Assembly: GCA_024403415.1 (NCBI GenBank)
Contig: JAKSRY010000013.1
Location: 1 to 62,490, forward strand
DNA: 62,490 nucleotides
Direction of reading: 5' to 3'
DNA from: Lachnospiraceae bacterium
Lineage (GTDB): Bacteria > Bacillota > Clostridia > Lachnospirales > Lachnospiraceae
Part shown: positions 33,742 to 43,140 of the stretch, piece after piece
How positions within the stretch are numbered: the stretch's first letter is position 1
How the letters are laid out: every line of letters starts with the position of its first letter
Translations under genes and position numbers: made by a program
Notes under the pieces: model-generated
The model's database searches: none
What the model saw: only the letters and a program-made list of their open reading frames with translations
What the model was told of the DNA's origin: nothing

Positions 33742-35580
33742 ATGCTTAGCCGCAAAGAATTGAAAAAGAATGCAAGAAAGAACCTAAAAGAGCATTACTT
33801 ATTCTTTCTGATTGTTATGCTTATAGCAATGTTTATAGGTTCAATTCATAATGCTGCATTCAATATAGTAAATTTCAGAATAGACAATGATAGTAACGTC
33901 GGAATTGCGTTAGTTAAAATCGCTGATGGTGATGTTAAGGGTGCAATAAATACTACAACCGGTAATTACATAACCATCGCAGAAACCGGTAAGTCGATAG
34001 CCAATCGTGAGGTTGAAGTTGAAGAAGGCGTTTCACAGCTGAAAGACACTGTCTGGAAGATGGTTGATTATATGTCAAAAAGCTATTTTGCGACAACCCT
34101 GTTTTCAGGTCTTGTAAGTATGACGGGTTCTCCGGAAAAAGCAAAAATAGCTCTTGTGATAGTTGCGTTTATTTTGATGTTTTTCAAAATAATGCTGCTA
34201 TCAAATGTGTTTAAGGTTGTTTATCACAGATTCTTTTTACAGGGAAGATTATATAAATATTTCCCCGGATCAGCTCTTATGCATCTTATTGGATTAAGAC
34301 ATTGGGGCAAGGTTTCGTTAGCAATGATGAGGGCGTATCTGTTTAAACTTTTATGGTCGCTCACAATTGTTGGCGGAGTTATTAAAAGATATGAATACTT
34401 TATGGTTCCGTTTATTTTGGCTGAAAGATCTGATATTTCGGGAAAAGATGCAATAAAAATGTCTCAGAATATGATGAACGGACATAAATGGGAATGCTTT
34501 GTTCTTGATATTTCATTCATTGGCTGGGGATTGCTCAATATAGTTACGTTCGGACTTGTCAGTATGCTGTTTTCCGAGTCGTACAGGATGACGGTATTTG
34601 CCGAATACTATGTTGAATTACGAAAGATTGCCAAGGAATCAGGCGTTGATATGATGGAACGTCTGGATGATAAATATCTTTATGAATATGCATCGAAAGA
34701 GGCCATTGACGAGGCCTATGCCGATGTTGTCATCGCTGCCGGGAATCAGGAAGAGGAGCTTCCACAGATTTCAAAGTTTGAAAATTTTTTGGCGAAGTTT
34801 TTTGGAATGGTGCCGTTGTATAACGACTATGAAAAAGTTTATCGCAAAAATCTGGCAAGAAAACTCTCAATTTTGAATTATGAAAAGGCTCTTGAAGGAG
34901 TAATATATCCGGAAAAAACATATCCGGTTAAACCACCTGTTAAGAAGATTCATCTGGAAAATGTGTATTTTATGAGGCACTATTCGCTTCCAAGCCTACT
35001 GCTTATGTTCTTTTCATTTTCATTCATCGGATGGATATGGGAAGTCGGAATACATATCATAGAAGATGCAAGATTTGTTAACAGAGGAGTTTTGCATGGC
35101 CCGTGGCTTCCAATATATGGATCAGGGGCTATGATTATTCTTCTTTTGCTTAACAGATTCAGGAACAAGCCGGTAGCGGAGTTTTTCCTTGCCATGACAT
35201 TGTGTGGAGGAGTTGAATACTTCACCTCGTGGCTGCTTGAGGTAACCAAAGACGGAACAAAGTGGTGGGATTATTCAGATTATTTCCTTAACCTTAATGG
35301 AAGAATATGTGCTGAAGGCCTTTTGATTTTTGGTGTTGCCGGAGTGGCGGGAGTGTATTTCCTGGCACCGGTGCTTGATAATATCTTTTCAAAAATATCG
35401 ACAAAGAAGGCAGTTATAATACTCGTAATTCTTATTGCAATATTTGTTGTGGACAACATATATTCGAGCGGTAATCCTAATGTTGGAAAGGGAATAACAG
35501 ACTATGCTTTTTCTGGAACTTTCGCCGATTTACCTTGCAGCGAACGTATACTTTATTTACGAAATATTAAAATGGGTTGA
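33742..35580 (+). CDS. DUF975 / CmpB-type membrane fusion protein (613 aa)
   Basis: Residues 1-310 match DUF975: MLSRKELKKNARKNLKEHYL, then four to six membrane helices with RHWGKVSLAMMRAYLFKLLW and AERSDISGKDAIKMSQNMM. Residues 410-590 are a CmpB-type (PF06541, putative ABC-transporter permease) domain: FIGWIWEVG, RGVLHGPWLPIYGSGAMIIL, GGVEYFTSWLLE and WWDYSDYFLNLNGRICAEG. Fusion of the two is unusual. The last about 25 codons overlap the next gene in another frame; family members normally end near the NPNVGKGITDY segment. Membrane protein of unknown role. AGGGGT precedes ATG 33742. Confidence 0.85.
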   Translation: MLSRKELKKNARKNLKEHYLFFLIVMLIAMFIGSIHNAAFNIVNFRIDNDSNVGIALVKIADGDVKGAINTTTGNYITIAETGKSIANREVEVEEGVSQLKDTVWKMVDYMSKSYFATTLFSGLVSMTGSPEKAKIALVIVAFILMFFKIMLLSNVFKVVYHRFFLQGRLYKYFPGSALMHLIGLRHWGKVSLAMMRAYLFKLLWSLTIVGGVIKRYEYFMVPFILAERSDISGKDAIKMSQNMMNGHKWECFVLDISFIGWGLLNIVTFGLVSMLFSESYRMTVFAEYYVELRKIAKESGVDMMERLDDKYLYEYASKEAIDEAYADVVIAAGNQEEELPQISKFENFLAKFFGMVPLYNDYEKVYRKNLARKLSILNYEKALEGVIYPEKTYPVKPPVKKIHLENVYFMRHYSLPSLLLMFFSFSFIGWIWEVGIHIIEDARFVNRGVLHGPWLPIYGSGAMIILLLLNRFRNKPVAEFFLAMTLCGGVEYFTSWLLEVTKDGTKWWDYSDYFLNLNGRICAEGLLIFGVAGVAGVYFLAPVLDNIFSKISTKKAVIILVILIAIFVVDNIYSSGNPNVGKGITDYAFSGTFADLPCSERILYLRNIKMG

Positions 35581-36766
35581 TGCTCTCAAGCGGACTGCAA
35601 AGTCAAGACATATTCCAACCAGACTGATTAAAGCAATACTGGCCACACTGTTTGGAATATCTACCCTTGCAATATATATAGCGTTTTTAATGCCTAACGA
35701 TTTGAATAAGGTTAGTGAGCCGTTCCTTTATGAATTGCGAAGAACACTTAAGCTTATCGGAAATTATCATCTTGGAATCGACATATATCTTGGAATAGCC
35801 TTCGTAGTTGTATGGATAGCAAGACTGTTTGAAATGCAATACTGGAAAAAGAAAGGCATCACTACAAGAAGGGAAAGAATTGCAAGATATTTTAGCAAAA
35901 GAAGATCAATTCTTGGATTGTGTGTTTTTGGATTTATTGTCTTTGTTGTATTGTATGGTTCCTATGAGGCAAGAAATATAAAGGTCAGCAAATACGAAAT
36001 CTCAGTCGACAAAAATGCAGGAGACATTAAGGAGCTGAATGTTGTAATGCTTGCAGATCTTCATATGGGATATAACATCGAGTCTGATCTTATTCAGAAA
36101 ACTGCTGAACTGGTAAATAAGGAAAATCCGGATATCGTACTGATAGTCGGAGATTTATATGATAACGAATATGAGGCACTTGATGATCCTGAGGCAATAA
36201 TTGAAGCCCTGGGTTCAATGAAGTCAAAGTATGGAACCTATGCCGTATACGGAAATCATGACATTGATGAGAAGATTATCGGAGGCTTCACCTTCAATGG
36301 TGATGACGGAACAAAAGGAAGTTCTGATTTGATGGACGAATTGCTTCAAAGATCAAATATTAACCTTCTTCATGATGAATATGTACTGATCGATGACAGC
36401 TTTTATCTTTATGGCAGGCCGGATTACGCAAGAATAGGGAAGTGGGCAGATTCAAGACTGACACCTTCAGAGTGCGTTGAAAATCTTGACAGTTCAAAGC
36501 CAATTATAGTGATGGACCATGAACCGAGAGAACTTCAGGAACTTGCGGACGCAGGTGTTGATGTAGATTTTTGCGGACATACACATGATGGTCAGTTTTT
36601 TCCACTGACAATTATCAGCAGAGTATTTCTTTGGGAGAATTCGGCAGGTTATCTTAAAAAGGATAACATGCATAATATAGTAACTTCGGGGGTTGGTCTG
36701 TTTGGACCCAATATGCGTGTGGGATCTGATGCAGAGATTTGTTCTATCAAAATTAGATTTAATTGA
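35504..36766 (+). CDS. Membrane-anchored metallophosphoesterase (420 aa)
   Basis: The N-terminal about 160 residues contain about four membrane helices (with FLMPNDLNKVSEPFLYELRR between). The calcineurin-like phosphoesterase domain (about residues 180-400) has LADLHMG, VGDLYDNEY, YGNHDIDE and CGHTHDGQFFP, all the metal ligands of the YkuE/YaeI type. The catalytic part probably faces outside. Substrate unknown; lipid or cell-wall phosphates are plausible. It overlaps the preceding gene by 77 nt in a different frame. Ribosome binding site GGAAAGGGAA about 10 nt before ATG 35504. Confidence 0.88.
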   Translation: MLFLELSPIYLAANVYFIYEILKWVDALKRTAKSRHIPTRLIKAILATLFGISTLAIYIAFLMPNDLNKVSEPFLYELRRTLKLIGNYHLGIDIYLGIAFVVVWIARLFEMQYWKKKGITTRRERIARYFSKRRSILGLCVFGFIVFVVLYGSYEARNIKVSKYEISVDKNAGDIKELNVVMLADLHMGYNIESDLIQKTAELVNKENPDIVLIVGDLYDNEYEALDDPEAIIEALGSMKSKYGTYAVYGNHDIDEKIIGGFTFNGDDGTKGSSDLMDELLQRSNINLLHDEYVLIDDSFYLYGRPDYARIGKWADSRLTPSECVENLDSSKPIIVMDHEPRELQELADAGVDVDFCGHTHDGQFFPLTIISRVFLWENSAGYLKKDNMHNIVTSGVGLFGPNMRVGSDAEICSIKIRFN

Positions 36767-36776
36767 TGAGGTATAA

Positions 36777-39638
36777 ATGTATTATTTCTTTCTGATTGCA
36801 ATGTTCATATCTGTAATTCTTGTAATGATGGAAATCGTTTATGTTTTCAGACATCAGGTTGCAAAGATACACTCATATCTGCTCTTTTACCTTATGACAG
36901 TACTGGTTAACAATGTGGGGTATATCTTTGAAATGATGGCAGAAACGAGCGAAGCTGCTTATGCTGCGACGAGGTTTTTGTATTTGGGTAAAGCCTTTTT
37001 CCCATTGGCATTACTCTATTTTGTTTTGGAATTCTGCCATGCAGATATCAAGTCCTGGTTGAGAACAGCGTTGCTTTCCGCTCATGCGGTGTTATATTTT
37101 ATTATTCTTACGAATGAATGGCACCATCTGTATTATACAGAGATGACCTATGTACAGGATGGATTCTTCCCGCATAATATCTACGGTCATGGTATTTTTT
37201 ACTGGATTTTTCAGGCAACACCAATTGTTTACGCAATTATCAGTATAATTGTTGTTATAAGACAGTTTTCGAGAATGAAAACCTCTCTTGAAAGAAAACA
37301 GTTCAAATATATTATGTGGGCGCAGTTTATTGCACTTGCAGGATTGCTGGTTTTCTTTACAGGAAAAACAGATGGAATCGATACTGCAAACATTGGTCTT
37401 GCTATCGCATCGGTACTGATGATCATTCCTATATTCCATTATAGTCTTACAGATATTGCTGTAGTAGCAAGGGAAGTAATAATAGATTCTTTAAGAGATG
37501 GAATTGTGGCACTTGATGCCTATTCAAATATTGCATACATCAATAATTCGGCACGAAAATTACTGCCTGGAATTGATATGAGCGATAAAAATACTTACAT
37601 GGGAATTATTAATGATCTCAGAAATAAAGCCCAGGGTAATGAGCGTATAGATATTTCCAACAGAGTTTATTCTATTAGAAATAAGAAAATAGCAAACAGT
37701 GAGGGTGAATATAAGGGAGAACTTTTTGTTCTTGATGATATTACGGAAAATGTTAAGAGGACTTTGGAAATTGAACTGCAAAGAGATCGTGCAGACAAGG
37801 CTAATGCCGCAAAGAACAGGTTCATAGCAAATCTTTCTCAGGAAATTCGAACACCTATGATGTCAATTGTCGGAAGTTCCGAAATTCTTCTGAGAAACGG
37901 ACTTGATAAGAAACAGAGCGAATATGTAACAAGTATAAGAAATTCCGGTAATGAACTTGTTGATATTATTAGTGATATCTTTGATTATTCACAGATAGAA
38001 TCAGATACTTTTGAAATTGTCGAGACGGAATATATGCCGGGCAGATTGTTCGAAAGCATCAAGAAAACCTTCTCTGAAAAAGCGGTAATGAAACCGGTCA
38101 GAATTTCGTATGAGATTGACAGTGAGCTTCCTTCAAAATTGTTGGGTGATGAGGCAAGAATTAAGCTTGTAATTTCAAAGCTTATGTCCAATGCCATTAA
38201 ATATACTGAGATTGGATTTGTAAATGTTAAGGTGTCGGCCCTGTTAAAGGAAGAAGGAATGGTGAACCTGATTATTTCTGTTAAGGATTCGGGACAGGGA
38301 ATACGAAACGAGGAACTTAAAGCACTCTTTGATTCATCTAAAAATGTTGAAAAGAAAAAAGATCAGAGAGATGGTGTTGGTCTTGGCTTGAAGCTAAGTT
38401 CTGAGATATTAAAGCTTATGGGCGGAAATATTGAAGCTCATAGTGAGTATGGACGCGGCAGTGAGTTCATAGTCACAATCCCGCAGAAGATTGTGGATAG
38501 CACACCGACAGATGTTGATAGCGTAAATGCAATTAATTCTACCGAAAAGTTCAGAGCACCAAAGGTTAATCTTCTTGTGGTTGAAGATAATGAAATAAAT
38601 ATGAAGGTCGTTAAGGAACTTCTTAAACCGATTGGAATGAGTATAGATACGGCGGAGAATGGCCTGGTTGCGATTAAACGTGTTTCAGAGAAGCATTATG
38701 ATCTTGTTCTTATGGATTATATGATGCCGGTTATGGATGGGATTGAAGCAACAGGACGTATCAGGAATATGGATGGTGAATACTATAAGGAACTGCCGAT
38801 AGTTGCGTTAACTGCCAATACTACCATTTCATCAAAGAACAGTTTTCTTCAGGCCGGTATGAATGACTTTTTAAGTAAGCCTATTCAGATGCCTGATATG
38901 TATGATGTGTTAAGAAGATGGCTTCCGGATGAGTTGATAGAGGATTGTGTAAAAGTCCTGCCAAACGAAACGGAAGACACAAAAATAAATACCGAATCTG
39001 CTCCACAAAACGTGAAGGAGTCAGATTCTCGGAAGAAGGAGGATGCGAATATGGCATATGGTGCAATTGACAGAGAAGTAGGAATTCAGTATTTCGGATC
39101 AGACGAATTGTATGATGAGATTCTTGAAGATTTCTACAGACTTATTGATGCAAAGGCCGATAAAATTGAAGAGCTTTTCAAGGAAGGAAACATCAAAGAT
39201 TATACAATTGAAGTTCACGCACTTAAGAGCACAGCAAGAATGATAGGCGCAACTGAATTGTCAGAGATGGCGCTTAGTATGGAGATGGCAGGTAAGGAAA
39301 ATAATGTAGACCTTATAAGTGAAAAGAATCCGGAACTTCTTAAGATGTACAGAGCATATAAGGAGTCACTTGCATACTTTGATTCCGATGCCAAGGCTGA
39401 TGATATGGATAAAGTTGAAGTGCCTGTAAATGTAATAAAGACAGATCTTTTTGAGATGAACGTAGCAACCAAGGAATTCGACATGGATAAGGTTGATGAT
39501 ATTATGAAGAAGCTTAAGAGTTATAAGCTTCCAAGTGCAGAAGCCGGCGATTTACTCGGTAAGCTTGATATAGCAGTCAGAGACGTTGATCTTGACAAGA
39601 TAAGAGAGATTACTGTTGCTCTGGCGAGAACACTTTAA
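36777..39638 (+). CDS. Hybrid histidine kinase with 7TM sensor, CA, REC and HPt, but no HisKA histidine (953 aa)
   Basis: Residues 1-225 form a HisKA_7TM sensor. About 225-330 is a PAS-like segment (SLRDGIVALDAYSNIAYINN), followed by a coiled coil. The dimerisation box reads NLSQEIRTPMMSIVG: residue 355 is Gln (codon CAG, 37839-37841), where the phosphoacceptor His is expected. The ATPase domain appears intact: N-box NAIKYTEIG, G1 VKDSGQGI, G2 GVGLGLKLS. The REC domain keeps its acceptor (Asp647 in LMDYMMP) and Lys in LSKPI. The C-terminal HPt keeps His814 (EVHALKSTAR). It lies 10 nt after the phosphoesterase gene, so they are probably one unit. It overlaps the DUF5721 gene by 29 nt, convergently. 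Confidence 0.92.
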   Translation: MYYFFLIAMFISVILVMMEIVYVFRHQVAKIHSYLLFYLMTVLVNNVGYIFEMMAETSEAAYAATRFLYLGKAFFPLALLYFVLEFCHADIKSWLRTALLSAHAVLYFIILTNEWHHLYYTEMTYVQDGFFPHNIYGHGIFYWIFQATPIVYAIISIIVVIRQFSRMKTSLERKQFKYIMWAQFIALAGLLVFFTGKTDGIDTANIGLAIASVLMIIPIFHYSLTDIAVVAREVIIDSLRDGIVALDAYSNIAYINNSARKLLPGIDMSDKNTYMGIINDLRNKAQGNERIDISNRVYSIRNKKIANSEGEYKGELFVLDDITENVKRTLEIELQRDRADKANAAKNRFIANLSQEIRTPMMSIVGSSEILLRNGLDKKQSEYVTSIRNSGNELVDIISDIFDYSQIESDTFEIVETEYMPGRLFESIKKTFSEKAVMKPVRISYEIDSELPSKLLGDEARIKLVISKLMSNAIKYTEIGFVNVKVSALLKEEGMVNLIISVKDSGQGIRNEELKALFDSSKNVEKKKDQRDGVGLGLKLSSEILKLMGGNIEAHSEYGRGSEFIVTIPQKIVDSTPTDVDSVNAINSTEKFRAPKVNLLVVEDNEINMKVVKELLKPIGMSIDTAENGLVAIKRVSEKHYDLVLMDYMMPVMDGIEATGRIRNMDGEYYKELPIVALTANTTISSKNSFLQAGMNDFLSKPIQMPDMYDVLRRWLPDELIEDCVKVLPNETEDTKINTESAPQNVKESDSRKKEDANMAYGAIDREVGIQYFGSDELYDEILEDFYRLIDAKADKIEELFKEGNIKDYTIEVHALKSTARMIGATELSEMALSMEMAGKENNVDLISEKNPELLKMYRAYKESLAYFDSDAKADDMDKVEVPVNVIKTDLFEMNVATKEFDMDKVDDIMKKLKSYKLPSAEAGDLLGKLDIAVRDVDLDKIREITVALARTL

Positions 39639-40089
39639 GAAGTTCTTCGGCATATTTGTCCCATACCTCGTCTATTGCTTTGTTCATAACGAAAGTGTTA
39701 AAGGCAATTGAAGTGATTATCTGAATTTCTGAATTTTGAAATTTGATATTCAGAACGAAACCGGAAATCTGTTCTTTGTATTCTGCTATATTATTTGCTT
39801 CTATAAGGGAGTTCATTTCATCAGGGTTAAGATGAAGAACAAAATGACAGCTTACGGGAAGGTTTTTGCCTTTTATCAGAGAGAAGGCTGTGGGACGTAT
39901 ATCTTTCCAAAAAGAAAACTCATATCCAAATTCATAATCATCATAGAATTCGGGAATGATTCTGCCGTTAATCTGGAAAGTGTTAAAGGTTTTTATTGTC
40001 GCTTCTTCCAACAGGAAGTTATCAAAAAAAGTACCGCCGAGAAGGGCGCCCATAAAGTCTTTGGTTGGTTTGATTATGAATGCTTTCAT
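39610..40089 (-). CDS. DUF5721 family protein (159 aa)
   Basis: Found almost only in Lachnospiraceae; function unknown. It starts MKAFIIKPTKDFMGALLGG and has an alternating alpha/beta pattern with no catalytic motif that I recognise. No signal peptide or membrane segment. GGAGAAACA precedes the start. Its 3' end overlaps the end of the hybrid kinase by 29 nt on the opposite strand, so the two transcripts may collide. The head-on layout may be ancestral to the group. Confidence 0.8.
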   Translation of the reverse strand: MKAFIIKPTKDFMGALLGGTFFDNFLLEEATIKTFNTFQINGRIIPEFYDDYEFGYEFSFWKDIRPTAFSLIKGKNLPVSCHFVLHLNPDEMNSLIEANNIAEYKEQISGFVLNIKFQNSEIQIITSIAFNTFVMNKAIDEVWDKYAEELLKVFSPEQQ

Positions 40090-40228
40090 ATGTTTCTCCG
40101 ATTTGATTTGGATAAATATCTGATGGCTTATCTATAACTAATAGTGTATCATAAACGCCTTGAGTTTTTAATTTATTTTGTTTATCATAGGCGTAATATG
40201 TTTGAATGGAAGGAAGTAATACATTAAG

Positions 40229-41113
40229 ATGTGGATTGCTGACAATTGGTCGGATTATGAAGTTATCGATACATCACAGGGTGAAAAACTGGAGCGATGG
40301 GGCAAATATATACTTTGCCGTCCTGACCCTCAGGTAATATGGAATACTCCAAAAGACAATCCTTTGTGGAGAAAACTTAACGGACATTATCACAGAAGCT
40401 CAAAGGGCGGAGGAGAATGGGAATTCTTTAATCTCCCGGATGAATGGTCAATTAATTATGGAAAACTGACATTTAATCTTAAGCCGTTCAGCTTTAAGCA
40501 TACAGGTTTATTTCCTGAACAGGCAGTAAACTGGGACTGGTTCTCGGATATAATAAGCAGGTCAGTTAAGTCCGGAGATTTTAGTAAGGAAAAACCTTTT
40601 AAGGTTCTGAATCTTTTCGCATATACAGGCGGAGCTACCATTGCGGCAGCGGCGGCGGGGGCAAATGTTACTCATGTTGATGCTTCCAAAGGTATGGTTG
40701 GCTGGGCAAAGGAAAATGCGGCATCGTCGGGACTTTCGGAGGCACCGATAAGATGGCTTGTTGATGACTGTGTTAAATTTGTCGAAAGAGAAATACGCCG
40801 CGGGAACAAGTACGATGGTATTATAATGGACCCTCCTTCTTACGGAAGAGGACCCAAAGGTGAAATATGGAAAATAGAAGAAAGTGTATATCCGCTGATT
40901 GAATTATGTACGGAATTGCTGAGTGAAAGAGCAAAATTCTTTTTAATCAATTCGTATACAACCGGATTACAGCCACTTGTTCTTAATTATATGCTTAATA
41001 CCCTTATAGTTAAGAAAATGGGTGGGCACGTTGAAGCCGGAGAAATCGGGCTTCCGGTATCAGGAAATAATCTCATTCTTCCCTGCGGAGCAAGTGGAAG
41101 ATGGATGAAATAA
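40229..41113 (+). CDS. Class I SAM-dependent methyltransferase, RlmI/RlmK-like (294 aa)
   Basis: The SAM-binding motif VLNLFAYTGGATIAAAAAGA (about residues 130-150) is followed by VTHVDASKGMVGWAKENAA and the catalytic DPPSYGRGP (about 205), characteristic of the PF10672/RlmI group that methylates cytosine in 23S rRNA. It lacks the PUA domain of RlmI, so the exact target is open. The start at 40229 has AGGAAG 12 nt before. It is 13 nt ahead of trpS, so the two genes are probably co-transcribed: two translation-linked enzymes. Confidence 0.88.
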   Translation: MWIADNWSDYEVIDTSQGEKLERWGKYILCRPDPQVIWNTPKDNPLWRKLNGHYHRSSKGGGEWEFFNLPDEWSINYGKLTFNLKPFSFKHTGLFPEQAVNWDWFSDIISRSVKSGDFSKEKPFKVLNLFAYTGGATIAAAAAGANVTHVDASKGMVGWAKENAASSGLSEAPIRWLVDDCVKFVEREIRRGNKYDGIIMDPPSYGRGPKGEIWKIEESVYPLIELCTELLSERAKFFLINSYTTGLQPLVLNYMLNTLIVKKMGGHVEAGEIGLPVSGNNLILPCGASGRWMK

Positions 41114-41126
41114 AGGAGAATAGTTA

Positions 41127-42221
41127 ATGGGCAGTAATATTATTTTAACAGGTGACAGACCAACAGGAAAACTTCATGTAGGTCATTTCGTTGGTTCGTT
41201 GAGAAGACGTGTTGAACTCCAGAATTCCGGAGAGTTTGACAAAATTTTCATTATGATAGCAGATGCACAGGCTCTGACAGATAATGCTGAAAATCCGGGA
41301 AAGGTTAGAGACAATATAATAGAAGTAGCACTTGATTATCTTTCATGCGGACTGGATCCGGCTAAATCTACTCTGTTTATTCAGTCACAGATTCCGGAAC
41401 TTACAGAGCTTTGCTTTTATTATATGAATCTTGTTACAGTATCAAGACTTCAGAGAAATCCTACTGTTAAAGCTGAAATACAGATGAGAAACTTTGAGGC
41501 AAGTATTCCGGTTGGTTTCTTTACATATCCTATTTCACAGGCTGCAGATATTACTGCATTTGATGCTACCTGTGTTCCGGTTGGTGAAGACCAGATGCCA
41601 ATGCTTGAACAGACTCAGGAAATAGTACACAAATTTAATTCGGTTTATGGAGAAACACTTGTAAGCCCTAAAATACTTCTTCCGGAGAATAAAGCCTGTC
41701 TTAGACTTCCGGGTACTGACGGTAAGGCTAAAATGTCCAAGTCTCTTGGAAACTGTATATATTTGTCAGATACAGAAGCTGATGTTAAGAAGAAGGTTAT
41801 GGCTATGTTCACTGATCCTACACACCTTCAGGTATCTGATCCGGGTCATGTAGAGGGAAATCCTGTATTTATTTATCTTGATGCTTTCTGTAAGGACGAA
41901 TATTTTGCAGAATACTGTCCGGATTACAGCTGTCTTCAGGAAATGAAGGATCATTACACAAGAGGCGGACTCGGAGATGTTAAGGTTAAGAAGTTCCTTA
42001 ATAATGTTCTTCAGGAAACCCTTAATCCTATCAGAACTGCAAGAGAAGAATGGCAGAAGGATATTCCTGGTGTATATGAAATCTTAAGAAAGGGCTCAGA
42101 AGTTGCGGAAGCTGCAGCGGCCAATACTCTTGACCGTGTTAAGAATGCAATGAAGATAAATTATTTTTCTGATGAGGAACTGATTAAGAGCCAGTCACTT
42201 AAATATAATGCAGAGGCTTAA
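41127..42221 (+). CDS. trpS: Tryptophanyl-tRNA synthetase (364 aa)
   Basis: It charges tRNA-Trp. The class Ic catalytic core has a HIGH-like GKLHVGH (about residues 15-21) and an intact KMSKS (AKMSKSLGN, about 198-206). The start [19 protein letters not shown] and the long C-terminal region are the longer variant found in Clostridia and other Firmicutes. No T-box leader is present upstream: only 13 nt separate it from the methyltransferase gene. A GGAG ribosome binding site precedes the start. Confidence 0.96.
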   Translation: MGSNIILTGDRPTGKLHVGHFVGSLRRRVELQNSGEFDKIFIMIADAQALTDNAENPGKVRDNIIEVALDYLSCGLDPAKSTLFIQSQIPELTELCFYYMNLVTVSRLQRNPTVKAEIQMRNFEASIPVGFFTYPISQAADITAFDATCVPVGEDQMPMLEQTQEIVHKFNSVYGETLVSPKILLPENKACLRLPGTDGKAKMSKSLGNCIYLSDTEADVKKKVMAMFTDPTHLQVSDPGHVEGNPVFIYLDAFCKDEYFAEYCPDYSCLQEMKDHYTRGGLGDVKVKKFLNNVLQETLNPIRTAREEWQKDIPGVYEILRKGSEVAEAAAANTLDRVKNAMKINYFSDEELIKSQSLKYNAEA

Positions 42222-42268
42222 TCTGTGGATTGACGAAAAATATTATCATGCATAGAGCAAATTGAAAA

Positions 42269-43069
42269 ATGGATAGAGAATTTTTAAAAGATAAAAAGAG
42301 AATTGTTGTGAAGATTGGTACTTCGAATGTTACGCATGAAGAGACGGGAGATATCAATCTTTTGAAGCTTGATAAGTTTGCACAGGTTCTTACTGATATA
42401 AGAAGCAGGGATAAGGATGTTATTATTGTTTCTTCAGGAGCTATCGGAGCAGGAAGAACAGCTCTTGGCATCAAGGAAAAGCCTTCAAATCTTAAAGTGA
42501 AGCAGGCGTGTGCAGCAGTTGGCCAGGCGAGACTTATGATGATTTATCAGAAGCTGTTCTCTGAGTATAATCAGACAATAGCCCAGCTTATGGTGACGAA
42601 GCAGACACTTACTCATCCGATAAGCAGAGAGAATGCGCAAAATACACTTGGAGAGTTACTTGATATGGGCGTTATTCCTATTATCAATGAGAACGACCCT
42701 GTATCCACAGATCAGATTCAGAATGAAGTTTTTGGTGATAATGATACATTGTCGGCAATTGTTGCCGAGCTCGTAGAAGCTGATTTACTGATTCTTCTTT
42801 CTGATATAGACGGTTTGTATACAGACAACCCGAGGACGAATAAGGATGCAGAATTCATTGAACTTGTAGATGATGTTGATAAATATATGGGATATGCAAA
42901 GGATGCATCAACTACCTGGGGAACCGGCGGAATGATAACCAAACTCGAAGCTGCCGGAATTGCAACAAGAGCAGGCATTGATATGATTATCTGCAACGGA
43001 AGTGATGTTGTTAATATAAGCAGAATCCTTGACGGCAAAGATATAGGAACCGTGTTTAAGGCAAATTAG
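42269..43069 (+). CDS. proB: Glutamate 5-kinase (266 aa)
   Basis: It phosphorylates glutamate, the first step of proline synthesis. The amino-acid kinase fold contains VVKIGTSNV, VSSGAIGAG, QLMVTKQTL, PIINENDPVS, FGDNDTLSA and WGTGGMITKLEAA. It ends after the kinase domain, without the C-terminal PUA domain of the E. coli enzyme; the short form is common in Clostridia. No proA gene is adjacent in this window. The ribosome binding site is weak and the 47-nt gap after trpS has no terminator, so it may be transcribed with it. Confidence 0.95.
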   Translation: MDREFLKDKKRIVVKIGTSNVTHEETGDINLLKLDKFAQVLTDIRSRDKDVIIVSSGAIGAGRTALGIKEKPSNLKVKQACAAVGQARLMMIYQKLFSEYNQTIAQLMVTKQTLTHPISRENAQNTLGELLDMGVIPIINENDPVSTDQIQNEVFGDNDTLSAIVAELVEADLLILLSDIDGLYTDNPRTNKDAEFIELVDDVDKYMGYAKDASTTWGTGGMITKLEAAGIATRAGIDMIICNGSDVVNISRILDGKDIGTVFKAN

Positions 43070-43140
43070 CGGATTAAAGGAAATTGGCAGGCGGTGGATT
43101 TTAACTGCCATAGTATATAGAGAAAAGTGAATTTGATTTT

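Noticed and set aside
41114-41126. T-box control of trpS
   Set aside because: Only 13 nt separate trpS from the preceding gene, so there is no room for a T-box leader.
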